Notes under the pieces: model-generated | Database searches by the model: none | Told to the model about the DNA's origin: nothing | What the model saw: the letters and a program-made list of their open reading frames with translations, nothing else | Program-made: the position numbers and the translations under genes | Source: an uncultured Alistipes sp. | Lineage (GTDB): Bacteria; Bacteroidota; Bacteroidia; Bacteroidales; Rikenellaceae | Assembly (NCBI RefSeq): GCF_949296715.1 | Contig: NZ_CASFQD010000004.1 | Location: 1 to 50,155 of the forward strand | Reading direction: 5' to 3' | Length of the DNA stretch: 50,155 bases | In this document: positions 31,804-40,734 of the stretch, piece after piece | Layout of the letters: each line of letters starts with the position of its first letter | How positions within the stretch are numbered: the stretch's first letter is position 1

Positions 31804-33858
31804 ATGTCTTCGATCCGTTTTCTTCTCATTGCCGCGATGGCACTCTTCTGTTGTGCCTGCGAACACAGCGCCCGGGAAAATGCGCTGCTTCCCGAACCCG
31901 TCGCCGTGCGCGAATATCCGGGCAGCTTCAAGATTCATGAGCCCCTGTCGCTGTGGATCGACGCGCCGGACTCCATAGCCCGGCCTTTGGCCGACTACCT
32001 GCGCACGACGCCCATCGAGTGCGTGCGCGAGGAGCGCAAACGCCATGCGGCCAAAAACTACCTGCACCTCCTCCTTTCGAAAGGCGATTCGCTGCCCGAA
32101 TCTCCGGAAGGGTACGTGCTGGCCATCCGCCCGGCGGGCATCACGGTCCGTTCGCACGGCGAGGCAGGTCTTTTCTACGGATTGCAGACGCTCCTGCAGC
32201 TGCATGCGCAGTACGGCGACCGCATCCCGGCGCAGAAGATCACCGACTATCCGCGCTTTGCCTGGCGCGGCCTGCATCTGGACGTCTCGCGCAACTTCTT
32301 CGACAAGGAGTTCGTCAAGAAGCAGCTGCGCATGATGGCGTCGCTCAAGCTCAACCGCCTGCACTGGCACCTGACCGACGGTGCCGGCTGGCGCCTGGCC
32401 GTCGATGCCTATCCGCGGCTGACGGAGGAGGCTGCCTGGCGTGTCGGCAAAACGTGGCGGGAGTGGCGCAGCGGCGGCAACCGCTATGCCCGTTATGACG
32501 ATCCCGAAGCTGCGGGCGGCTACTACACGAAGGAGGATGTGCGCGACGTGCTGGCGCTGGCCGACTCGCTGCATATCACCGTCGTGCCCGAAATCGAGAT
32601 GCCGGGCCATTCGGAGGAGGTGCTGGCCGTCTATCCCGAGCTCTCCTGCTCGGGCAGGCCCGGCGAGAACGGGGAGTTCTGCCTCGGCAACGAGCAGACC
32701 TACGTCTTTCTGGAGCGGGTCTTCTCCGAGGTGCTGGAGCTCTTCCCCTCGGAGTTCATCCACATCGGCGGTGACGAAGCCTCGTCGCAGGCATGGATGG
32801 CCTGTCCGAAGTGCCGCGCCCTCATGCAGCGCGAAGGGTTGAAGACGCCGGCCGAGCTGCAGGCCTACGCCGTGCACCGCATCGGCCGCTTCCTCGAGGC
32901 GCGCGGCCGCCGGCTGGTCGGCTGGGACGAGATTCTCGACGGCGGCATCCCGGCCGATGCCGTCGTGATGTCGTGGCGCGGCGAGGAGGGCGGACGCCGG
33001 GCCGCCGCTGCGGGACACGACGTCGTCATGACGCCCGGCAGCCACTGCTACTTCGACGGTTATCAGGACAACCCCATGACCCAGCCGCAGGCCTTTTCGG
33101 GCTACCTTCCGCTGTCGAAGGTCTACTCGTATGATCCGGCTCCCGAACAGATGCCGGCCCGCGACCGTGTGCTGGGTGTGCAGGCCAATCTCTGGACGGA
33201 GTACATCCCGACCCCGGAGCAGGCCGAATACATGCTCTATCCGCGGGCCTTCGCCCTGGCCGAGGTGGCCTGGAGCCCCGTGGAGAAACGCGACTACGAG
33301 GATTTCCGCTCCCGGGCGCTGATCTATACCGAACGGGCGCATGCGGCGGGGTACAATGCCTTCGACCTCGAATCCGAGGAGGGCGAGCGTCCCCAGTCGC
33401 TGGAGCCTGTCGAGCACCTGGCCGTCGGCTGTCCGGTGACCTGCGCCACGCCGTGGCACAAGGCCTATTCGGCCGACGGGGCCGCCACGCTGACCGACGG
33501 CCGGCACGGCCCGTGGAGCTACGGCGAACGCTGGCTGGGCTTCCTCGACTGCGACGTGGACGTCACGGTGGACCTCGGCGAGGTGAAGCCGATCCGCGAG
33601 GTGGCGGCCGACTTCATCCAGTGGTATACGGCGTGGGTGTGGCTGCCCGCACGGGTCGAAATCGAGGTCTCGGATGACGGCGAAACGTTCCGCAGCCTCG
33701 GCGTCGTCGAGAACGACTATCCGCAGGAGGAGGAGCGTCCCGAATTCCGCACCTTCGCATGGAAAGGCTCCGACGAAGCCCGCTACGTGCGTTACCATGC
33801 CGTGTCGAACGGCCGCGCGGGCGGCTGGCTCTTTACGGACGAGATCGTAATCCGTTGA
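31804..33858 (+). CDS. GH20 beta-N-acetylhexosaminidase with C-terminal F5/8-type domain
   Basis: ATG 31804 gives a 684-residue lipoprotein (FLLIAAMALFCCAC). The frame is open to 31651, but that extension is Pro/Arg-rich and not secretory. The N-terminal GH20b-like domain (about residues 40-150) leads to the catalytic barrel (FAWRGLHLDVSRNFFDKEFV, LKLNRLHWHLTDGAGWRL, VPEIEMPGHSEEV). The catalytic pair is D324-E325 in HIGGDEAS. The C-terminus (about 540-684) is discoidin-like (VDVTVDLGEVKPIREVAADF). It removes terminal beta-linked GlcNAc or GalNAc, for example from hybrid or complex N-glycan antennae. It is the first gene of the second operon. Confidence 0.9.
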   Translation: MSSIRFLLIAAMALFCCACEHSARENALLPEPVAVREYPGSFKIHEPLSLWIDAPDSIARPLADYLRTTPIECVREERKRHAAKNYLHLLLSKGDSLPESPEGYVLAIRPAGITVRSHGEAGLFYGLQTLLQLHAQYGDRIPAQKITDYPRFAWRGLHLDVSRNFFDKEFVKKQLRMMASLKLNRLHWHLTDGAGWRLAVDAYPRLTEEAAWRVGKTWREWRSGGNRYARYDDPEAAGGYYTKEDVRDVLALADSLHITVVPEIEMPGHSEEVLAVYPELSCSGRPGENGEFCLGNEQTYVFLERVFSEVLELFPSEFIHIGGDEASSQAWMACPKCRALMQREGLKTPAELQAYAVHRIGRFLEARGRRLVGWDEILDGGIPADAVVMSWRGEEGGRRAAAAGHDVVMTPGSHCYFDGYQDNPMTQPQAFSGYLPLSKVYSYDPAPEQMPARDRVLGVQANLWTEYIPTPEQAEYMLYPRAFALAEVAWSPVEKRDYEDFRSRALIYTERAHAAGYNAFDLESEEGERPQSLEPVEHLAVGCPVTCATPWHKAYSADGAATLTDGRHGPWSYGERWLGFLDCDVDVTVDLGEVKPIREVAADFIQWYTAWVWLPARVEIEVSDDGETFRSLGVVENDYPQEEERPEFRTFAWKGSDEARYVRYHAVSNGRAGGWLFTDEIVIR

Positions 33859-33896
33859 AACGAACCGACAAATTCCAAATAAATCAGTAACATACT

Positions 33897-34907
33897 ATGC
33901 AATCGAAACTTGAAATCATGGGCGAACCCCAGCCCGGCATGCCGTGGGAGGAGCGTCCCGCCGGCTGCCGGAGCGTCGTATGGCGCTACTCGAAAAACCC
34001 GATCATCGGCCGCGACGCGCTGTCGACCTCGAACTCGATCTTCAACTCGGCGGTCGTGCCCTTCCGCAAGGGAGAGTACAACTACGCCGGCGTCTTCCGC
34101 TGCGACGACACGAACCGCCGCATGCGGCTGCACGTGGGCTTCTCGGTCGACGGCCTGAAGTGGGACATCGACGAGGAGGACATCCGCCTGACGGGTGCCG
34201 ATCCCGAGGTCGGGGAGTGGGTCTACGGCTACGACCCGCGCGTGGCGAAGATCGGCGACCGCTACTACGTGACGTGGTGCAACGGCTACCACGGCCCGAC
34301 GATCGGCGTGGCGTGGACCGACGATTTCGCCACGTTCCACCAGCTGGAAAACGCCTTCCTGCCCTATAACCGCAACGGCGTGCTCTTCCCGCGCAAGATC
34401 AACGGCAATTACGCAATGCTGTCGCGCCCGAGCGACACGGGACATACGCCCTTCGGCGACATCTTCTATTCTGAGAGCCCCGATCTGACCTACTGGGGCC
34501 GTCACCGCCATGTGATGGCGCCCGCCGCGTTCGAACTCTCGGCCTGGCAGTGCATGAAGATCGGTGCCGGTCCGGTGCCCATCGAGACGTCTGAAGGGTG
34601 GCTGCTGTTCTACCACGGCGTGCTGCGCTCGTGCAACGGCTACGTCTATGCCTTCGGTTCGGCGCTGCTCGACCGCGACGAGCCGTGGAAGGTGCTGGCC
34701 CGCAGCGGCCCGTATCTGATCTCGCCGCGCGAGACTTACGAGTGCATGGGCGACGTGCCCAACGTGACCTTCCCGTGCGCCTCGCTGCACGATCCCGCCA
34801 CGGGCCGCGTGGCGATCTACTACGGCTGCGCCGACACGGTGACGGGACTGGCCTTCGGCTACATCCCCGAGATCATCGAGTTCACGAAGAAAAACTCGAT
34901 CCTCTGA
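33897..34907 (+). CDS. GH130 beta-1,4-mannosyl-GlcNAc phosphorylase-type enzyme
   Basis: The 336-residue product has no signal peptide, so it is cytoplasmic, unlike its neighbours. GH130 five-bladed propeller features are FNSAVVPFRKGEYNYAGVFR, GYDPRVAKIGDRYYVTWCNG, GPTIGVAWTDDF, RNGVLFPRKINGNYAMLSRP, KIGAGPVPIETSEGWLLFYH and VPNVTFPC. This pattern fits the GH130 group that includes BT1033 and UhgbMP, known to phosphorolyse Man-beta-1,4-GlcNAc to mannose-1-phosphate and GlcNAc. That disaccharide is exactly what remains after GH18, GH92 and GH125 act on high-mannose N-glycans. Its stop overlaps the next start (TGATG). Confidence 0.88.
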   Translation: MQSKLEIMGEPQPGMPWEERPAGCRSVVWRYSKNPIIGRDALSTSNSIFNSAVVPFRKGEYNYAGVFRCDDTNRRMRLHVGFSVDGLKWDIDEEDIRLTGADPEVGEWVYGYDPRVAKIGDRYYVTWCNGYHGPTIGVAWTDDFATFHQLENAFLPYNRNGVLFPRKINGNYAMLSRPSDTGHTPFGDIFYSESPDLTYWGRHRHVMAPAAFELSAWQCMKIGAGPVPIETSEGWLLFYHGVLRSCNGYVYAFGSALLDRDEPWKVLARSGPYLISPRETYECMGDVPNVTFPCASLHDPATGRVAIYYGCADTVTGLAFGYIPEIIEFTKKNSIL

Positions 34908-37165
34908 TGGGCGCGCGACGAATGCTGCGGACGGCGGCGCTCGCACTCCTGCTGGGTGCGGCGCCCGCCCTGGCGCAGACGCCCGCCGAATATGTGGACC
35001 CCTTCGTCGGAACGACGAACTTCGGGACGACGAATCCCGGGGCCGTCGTGCCGAACGGCATGATGGCCGTCGTGCCCTTCAATGTGATGGGGTCGGATCT
35101 GAACCGCTACGACAAGGATGCACGCTGGTGGTCGACGCCCTACGAGTACCACAACCGATTCTTCACGGGATTCGCCCACGGCGCCTTGAGCGGGGTGGGG
35201 TGCCCCGACATGGGCTCGCTGCTAACGATGGCCACGACCGGCGCGCTGGAGGTCGATTACCGCAACTACGGCTCGGAGTACCGCGACGAGGAGGCCTCGC
35301 CGGGCTACTACGCCGTGACGCTCTCGAAGTACGGCATCCGCGCCGAGGCGACGGCCACGCCGCGCACGTCGGTCGAGCGCTACACCTTCCCGGGCGGCGA
35401 GGGACACCTGCTGCTGAATCTGGGTGAGGGGCTCACGAACGAGTCCGGAGCGATGGTGCGCCGCGTGAGCGCCACCGAGATCGAGGGCATGAAGCTGCTG
35501 GGGACGTTCTGCTACAATCCGCAGAAGGTCTTTCCGGTCTACTTCGTGCTGCGCGTCTCGAAGGTCCCCTCGGCCGCGGGCTACTGGAAGAAGCAGCGTC
35601 CGATGACGGGCGTCGAGGCCGAGTGGACGCCCGACAACGGCAGGTACAAGCTCTACACGCAGTACGGGCGCGAGCTGGCGGGTGACGACATCGGCTACTG
35701 GTTCACGTTCGACGGCCTGCAGGCGGGCGAGCAGATCGAGGTGCGCATGGGCATCTCGTATGTCTCGGCGGAGAACGCCCGCCGCAACCTCGAGGCGGAG
35801 CAGGCGGACGGAGCGTCGTTCGACACCCTGCGCGACGCGGCCCTCGGGCGGTGGAACGCCGATCTGGGCCGCATCCGCGTCGAGGGCGGCACGGAGGCGC
35901 AGCGCCGCGTCTTCTACACGGCGCTCTACCATGCGCTGATCCACCCGAACCTGCTCAGCGACGTCAACGGCGAGTATCCGCTCATGGAGCGTTCGGGCGA
36001 AGTGGGCGTTACCGAGGGCGAGCGCTATACGGTCTTCTCGCTGTGGGACACCTACCGCAACGTGCACCAGCTGCTGACGCTGGTCTACCCCGAGCGGCAG
36101 GTGGAGATGGTGCGTTCGATGATCGACATCTACCGCGAGTGGGGCTGGATGCCCCGCTGGGAGCTCTACGGGCGTGAGACCTTCACGATGGAGGGCGACC
36201 CGGCCATCCCGGTCATCACGGACACGTGGATGAAGGGGCTGCGCGACTTCGACATCGGGACCGCCTACGAGGCCTTCCGCAAGTCGGCGACGACGCCCGG
36301 TGCGCAGAATCTCCTGCGGCCCGACATCGACCCCTACATCGAGCGGGGCTACATCCCGCTGGGCTTCTATGCGCAGGATTTGGCCGGCGACGTTTCGGTG
36401 TCGCACGCGCTGGAGTACTACGTCGCCGATGCGGCGCTGGCGCGGCTGGCCGATTCGCTCGGCCACCGCGAGGATGCAAGCCTGTTCCGCGAACGCTCGC
36501 TCGGATACCGCCACTACTACGACAAGGAGTACGGCACACTGCGCCCGATCATGCCCGACGGGTCGTTCCTCACGCCCTTCGATCCGAAGGCCGGCGAGAA
36601 CTTCTCGGCGGCGCCCGGCTTCCACGAAGGCTCGGCCTGGAACTACACGTTCTACGTGCCGCACGACGTCGAGGGGCTGGTCCGGCTCATGGGCGGACGC
36701 AAGCGCTTCGTCGAGAAGTTGCAGATGGTCTTCGACGAGGGCCTCTACGACCCGGCGAACGAACCCGACATCGCCTATGCGTACCTCTTCAGCCGCTTCC
36801 CCGGCGAGGCGTGGCGCACGCAGCGCGAGACGCGGCGTCTGTTGGAGCGATACTTCACGGTCGAGCCCGACGGCATTCCGGGCAACGACGACACGGGCAC
36901 GATGTCGGCCTGGGCGGTCTTCACGATGCTGGGCTTCTATCCCGACTGTCCGGGCGAGGCGGCCTACACGCTGACGGCCCCGACGTTCGACCGGGCGGAG
37001 ATCGACACGCCGCAGGGCACGCTCACGATCGAGAAGCACGGCGAAGGCTACATCCGGCGGATGACGCTCGGCGGCCGTCCGCTGTCGAAATACCGCCTCA
37101 CGCACGACGAACTGCTGCGGGGCGGCACACTGACTTTTGAACTCAACAACGAAACGAACAAATAG
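34907..37165 (+). CDS. GH92 alpha-mannosidase (first of three)
   Basis: Start 34907 overlaps the GH130 stop by one base and gives a 752-residue protein with a signal peptide (TAALALLLGAAPALAQ). The longer frame to 34598 is only open DNA inside GH130. The N-terminal beta-sandwich begins AEYVDPFVGTTNFGTTNPGA. The (alpha/alpha)6 part has VFSLWDTYRNVHQLLTLVYP, WELYGRETFTMEGDPAIPV and GYIPLGFYAQDLAGDVSVS. The acidic base motif reads G659-N-D661-D662-TG. GH92 enzymes are calcium-dependent exo-alpha-mannosidases (alpha-1,2, 1,3, 1,4 or 1,6); the linkage cannot be set by eye. It is likely periplasmic. Confidence 0.88.
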   Translation: MGARRMLRTAALALLLGAAPALAQTPAEYVDPFVGTTNFGTTNPGAVVPNGMMAVVPFNVMGSDLNRYDKDARWWSTPYEYHNRFFTGFAHGALSGVGCPDMGSLLTMATTGALEVDYRNYGSEYRDEEASPGYYAVTLSKYGIRAEATATPRTSVERYTFPGGEGHLLLNLGEGLTNESGAMVRRVSATEIEGMKLLGTFCYNPQKVFPVYFVLRVSKVPSAAGYWKKQRPMTGVEAEWTPDNGRYKLYTQYGRELAGDDIGYWFTFDGLQAGEQIEVRMGISYVSAENARRNLEAEQADGASFDTLRDAALGRWNADLGRIRVEGGTEAQRRVFYTALYHALIHPNLLSDVNGEYPLMERSGEVGVTEGERYTVFSLWDTYRNVHQLLTLVYPERQVEMVRSMIDIYREWGWMPRWELYGRETFTMEGDPAIPVITDTWMKGLRDFDIGTAYEAFRKSATTPGAQNLLRPDIDPYIERGYIPLGFYAQDLAGDVSVSHALEYYVADAALARLADSLGHREDASLFRERSLGYRHYYDKEYGTLRPIMPDGSFLTPFDPKAGENFSAAPGFHEGSAWNYTFYVPHDVEGLVRLMGGRKRFVEKLQMVFDEGLYDPANEPDIAYAYLFSRFPGEAWRTQRETRRLLERYFTVEPDGIPGNDDTGTMSAWAVFTMLGFYPDCPGEAAYTLTAPTFDRAEIDTPQGTLTIEKHGEGYIRRMTLGGRPLSKYRLTHDELLRGGTLTFELNNETNK

Positions 37166-40100
37166 ATGAACCTGTCAAGAATTTTCCTCATTGCGGCTCT
37201 CGGGCTGGCCTCCTGTGCGCAGCCCGCGGCCGACGACGACCTGACCCGGTACGTCGATCCCAAAATCGGAACGGGCGGCCACGGCCACGTCTTCGTGGGC
37301 GCGAACGTGCCGTTCGGTCTGGTGCAGCTCGGGCCCACGAGCATCCCGCAGGAGTGGGACTGGACCTCGGGCTACCACGAGTCGGACTCGACCGTCATCG
37401 GATTCTCGCACACGCATTTGAGCGGTACGGGTATCGGCGACCTGTTCGACGTGACGGTCATGCCCGTCGTGGGCGAGGTGACCTGCGCCCGCGGTATGGC
37501 CGATGATCCCGCCTCGGGCATGTGGTCCTATGCCGACCGCACGAAGGAGGTCGTGCGCCCGGGCTACTACTCGGTGCCGCTCGTGCGCTACGGCATCACG
37601 GCCGAGATGACGGCCACCTCGCGCGTGGGCTTCCACCGCTACACCTTCCCTGCTGCGGACGATGCCGCGGTGATCTTCGACCTGGAGAACGGCGGCTGCT
37701 GGGACAAGGCCACCGAGACCCACATCGAGCCGTCGGGCGACAGCCGCCTCGTGGGCTGGCGCTACTCGTCGGGCTGGGCCAAGGACCAGCGCGTGTGGTT
37801 CGTCGCCGAGTTCTCGCGCCCCTTCGCCTCGTTCGAGCAGGTCGGCGAGCACTACGCCCGCGTGAACTTCGACACGACGGAGGGTGGGCAGCTGATGCTG
37901 AAGGTCGCCCTTTCGCCCGTGAGCGTCGAGGGCGCCGAGGCGAACCTCGCGGCGGAGCTTCCCGGCTGGGACTTCGACGCGACGGCCGCTGCGGCGGCTG
38001 CGGCGTGGAACGCGCAACTCGCGAAGGTGAAGATCACGACGTCGGACGAGACGGCCAAGCGCATCTTCTATACGGGCCTTTACCACACGATGGTCGCTCC
38101 GTCGGAGTTCTGCGACGTGAACGGCGACTACCGCGGGGCCGACGGCGCCGTGCACCGCAATCCCGGCCATACGACCTACACGACCTTCTCGTTGTGGGAT
38201 ACCTACCGCGCGGCCATGCCGCTGATGACGATCCTGCATCCGGACCGCATGCCCGACATCGTCAACACGATGCTCGCGATCGCCGACGAGCAGGGCCGCC
38301 TGCCCGTATGGCACCTCTGGGGCAACGAGACCGACTGCATGGTGGGCAATCCGGGGATTCCGGTCGTCGCTGACGCCATCGTCAAGGGAATCGGGGGCTT
38401 CGACCGCGAGCGGGCCTTCGAGGCAATCCGCCGCACGGCGATGAACCCCGACCGCGGCAACGGCCTGCGGATGAAGTACGGCTATATCCCGTGCGACCTG
38501 TTCAACGAGGCCGTGGCCTACGACATGGAGTATGCGCTGGCCGACGGCGCCGCCGCCCGGGCTGCCGAGGCGCTCGGCCGCGAGGAGGATGCCCGCTACT
38601 TCACGGAACGGAGCCACTCCTACCGCAACTACTTCGACCCGTCGACGGGCTTCATGCGCGGACGTGACAGCCGCCGCGGATGGCGCACGCCCTTCAACCC
38701 GTTTGCCTCGACGCACCGCGCCGACGACTACTGCGAGGGCAACGCCTGGCAGTACACGTGGCTCGTGCCGCACGATGTCGCCGGGCTCGAGGCCTGCTTC
38801 GGCAGCCGGGCCCGCATGATAGGCAAGCTCGACTCGCTCTTCACGGTGAGCTCCGTGGTCGAGGGTGCCGAGACCTCGCCCGACATTTCGGGCCTGATCG
38901 GGCAGTATGCCCACGGCAACGAGCCGAGCCACCACATCCTCTACCTCTACACGATGCTGGGCCAGCCGTGGAAGACGGCCGAGAAGGTCCGCGAGGTGCT
39001 CACGACGCTCTACCACGACCAGCCCGACGGCTTGTCGGGCAACGAGGATGTCGGCCAGATGTCGGCCTGGTACATTCTCTCGTCGCTTGGCATGTACGAG
39101 GTCGAGCCGGCGGGCGGCCGCTACTGGTTCGGGTCGCCGCTCTTTGACCGCGCGGAGATCGCGGTGCCGGGCGGCACCTTCACGATCGTGGCCGAGAACA
39201 ACTCGTCGGAGAACAAGTACATCCGCCGCGTATGGCTCAACGGACGCCCCTGGACGAAGCCCTGGATCGGGCATGCGGAGGTGATGGCGGGCGGCGAGCT
39301 GCGCTTCGAGATGGACGACGAGCCCCACGTGTGGTATTGTCCGCAGGAGCCGGAGCAGTATGCCGACCAGCGGCCCGCGGCGGAAGAGCGGCTCTTCTGC
39401 TCGGAAGCCGTCGAGCAGGAGATCGCCCGCGTGTGCGGCCTGCTGACCAACGAGCGCCTGCGCTGGATGTTCGCCAACTGCTTCCCCAATACGCTCGACA
39501 CGACGGTGCACTACCGTGAGGACGGGGAGGGCAATCCCGACACCTACGTCTACACGGGTGACATTCCGGCCATGTGGCTGCGCGACTCGGGGGCCCAGGT
39601 GTGGCCCTACGTGCAGCTGTGCGGCGGTGACCCTGCGCTGCAGAAGATGATCGCCGGGGTGATCCGCCGGCAGTTCCGCCTGATCAACATCGACCCCTAC
39701 GCCAACGCCTTCAACGACGGCCCGACGGGTGCCGGCGAGGATGTCGGCTACCCGGGCCACGTGCAGAGCCCGTGGGTCTTCGAGCGCAAGTGGGAGATCG
39801 ACTCGCACTGCTATCCGATCCGTCTGGCGCACCACTACTGGAAAACCACGGGCGATGTGTCGGTCTTCGATGCGGAGTGGGTGGCGGCCATGCGCAACAT
39901 CCTCACGACGCTGCGCGACCAGCAGATGAAGGAGGGTCCGGGCGACTACACCTTCCTGCGCGTCACGGACCGTCAGCTCGACACGCGCTGCCATGTGGGC
40001 CGCGGCAATCCGGTGAAGCCCGTGGGGCTCATCTCGTCGGCCTTCCGTCCGTCGGATGACGCCACAACCTTCGGGTTCCTCGTGCCGTCGAACTTCATGG

Positions 40101-40705
40101 CCGTCTCGTCGCTGCGCAAGGCCGCAGAGATTCTCTCGACGGTCAACGGCGAGCAGGAGCTTGCCGCCGATTGCACGGCTCTGGCCGACGAGGTGGCTGT
40201 CGCCCTGCAGCAGTACGCCGTCGTCGAGCATCCCGTTTACGGGAAGATCTACGCCTTCGAGGTCGACGGATTCGGCAGCGTGCAGCTCATGGACGACGCC
40301 AACGTGCCGTCGCTGCTGGCCATGCCCTACCTGGGCGATGTCGAGCGCACGGACCCCGTCTACGAGAATACGCGCCGCTTCGTCTGGAGCACCGACAACC
40401 CCTACTTCTGGCGCGGTGCGGCAGGCGAGGGCATCGGCGGCCCGCACATCGGTGTGGAGATGATCTGGCCGATGAGCATCATGATGCGCGCCTTCACCTC
40501 GACCGACGACGCCGAAATCCGCGACTGCATCATCGCCCTGATGACCACCGACGCCGGTACGGGCTTCATGCACGAGTCCTTCTCGCGTCACAACGCCGCC
40601 GACTTCACGCGCGCCTGGTTCGCCTGGCAGAACACCCTCTTCGGGGAGCTGATCCTCAAGCTGGTGAACGACGGCAAGGTCGACCTGCTCAACTCGATTG
40701 ACTGA
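37166..40705 (+). CDS. GH92-GH125 fusion alpha-mannosidase lipoprotein
   Basis: This 1179-residue protein starts directly after the previous stop. It is a lipoprotein (ALGLASC) with two catalytic modules. GH92 covers about residues 28-720, with TRYVDPKIGTGGHGHVFVGA, FSHTHLSGTGIGDLFDV, WHLWGNETDCMVGNPGIPVV and G625-N-E-D628-VGQMSAWY. GH125 covers about 735-1175, with CFPNTLDTTVHYREDGEG, TGDIPAMWLRDSGAQVWPY, the ERKWEID879SHCYP block and MHE1137SF near the end, then RAWFAWQNTLFGELI. GH92 removes alpha-1,2/1,3-mannose and GH125 alpha-1,6-mannose, so one polypeptide could strip the alpha-mannose tree. Both modules look complete, and no linker domain is evident. Confidence 0.87.
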   Translation: MNLSRIFLIAALGLASCAQPAADDDLTRYVDPKIGTGGHGHVFVGANVPFGLVQLGPTSIPQEWDWTSGYHESDSTVIGFSHTHLSGTGIGDLFDVTVMPVVGEVTCARGMADDPASGMWSYADRTKEVVRPGYYSVPLVRYGITAEMTATSRVGFHRYTFPAADDAAVIFDLENGGCWDKATETHIEPSGDSRLVGWRYSSGWAKDQRVWFVAEFSRPFASFEQVGEHYARVNFDTTEGGQLMLKVALSPVSVEGAEANLAAELPGWDFDATAAAAAAAWNAQLAKVKITTSDETAKRIFYTGLYHTMVAPSEFCDVNGDYRGADGAVHRNPGHTTYTTFSLWDTYRAAMPLMTILHPDRMPDIVNTMLAIADEQGRLPVWHLWGNETDCMVGNPGIPVVADAIVKGIGGFDRERAFEAIRRTAMNPDRGNGLRMKYGYIPCDLFNEAVAYDMEYALADGAAARAAEALGREEDARYFTERSHSYRNYFDPSTGFMRGRDSRRGWRTPFNPFASTHRADDYCEGNAWQYTWLVPHDVAGLEACFGSRARMIGKLDSLFTVSSVVEGAETSPDISGLIGQYAHGNEPSHHILYLYTMLGQPWKTAEKVREVLTTLYHDQPDGLSGNEDVGQMSAWYILSSLGMYEVEPAGGRYWFGSPLFDRAEIAVPGGTFTIVAENNSSENKYIRRVWLNGRPWTKPWIGHAEVMAGGELRFEMDDEPHVWYCPQEPEQYADQRPAAEERLFCSEAVEQEIARVCGLLTNERLRWMFANCFPNTLDTTVHYREDGEGNPDTYVYTGDIPAMWLRDSGAQVWPYVQLCGGDPALQKMIAGVIRRQFRLINIDPYANAFNDGPTGAGEDVGYPGHVQSPWVFERKWEIDSHCYPIRLAHHYWKTTGDVSVFDAEWVAAMRNILTTLRDQQMKEGPGDYTFLRVTDRQLDTRCHVGRGNPVKPVGLISSAFRPSDDATTFGFLVPSNFMAVSSLRKAAEILSTVNGEQELAADCTALADEVAVALQQYAVVEHPVYGKIYAFEVDGFGSVQLMDDANVPSLLAMPYLGDVERTDPVYENTRRFVWSTDNPYFWRGAAGEGIGGPHIGVEMIWPMSIMMRAFTSTDDAEIRDCIIALMTTDAGTGFMHESFSRHNAADFTRAWFAWQNTLFGELILKLVNDGKVDLLNSID

Positions 40706-40734
40706 CCCGCAAAAAACGAAAAACCCGAAAAATC

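Noticed and set aside
34598..34906. Longer N-terminus for the first GH92 protein
   Set aside because: This would overlap 310 bases of GH130 in another frame and bury the signal peptide that starts at 34907.
37175..40591. 1138-codon frame antisense to the GH92-GH125 gene
   Set aside because: It is a shadow of a highly conserved double glycoside hydrolase; there are no domains in the antisense product.
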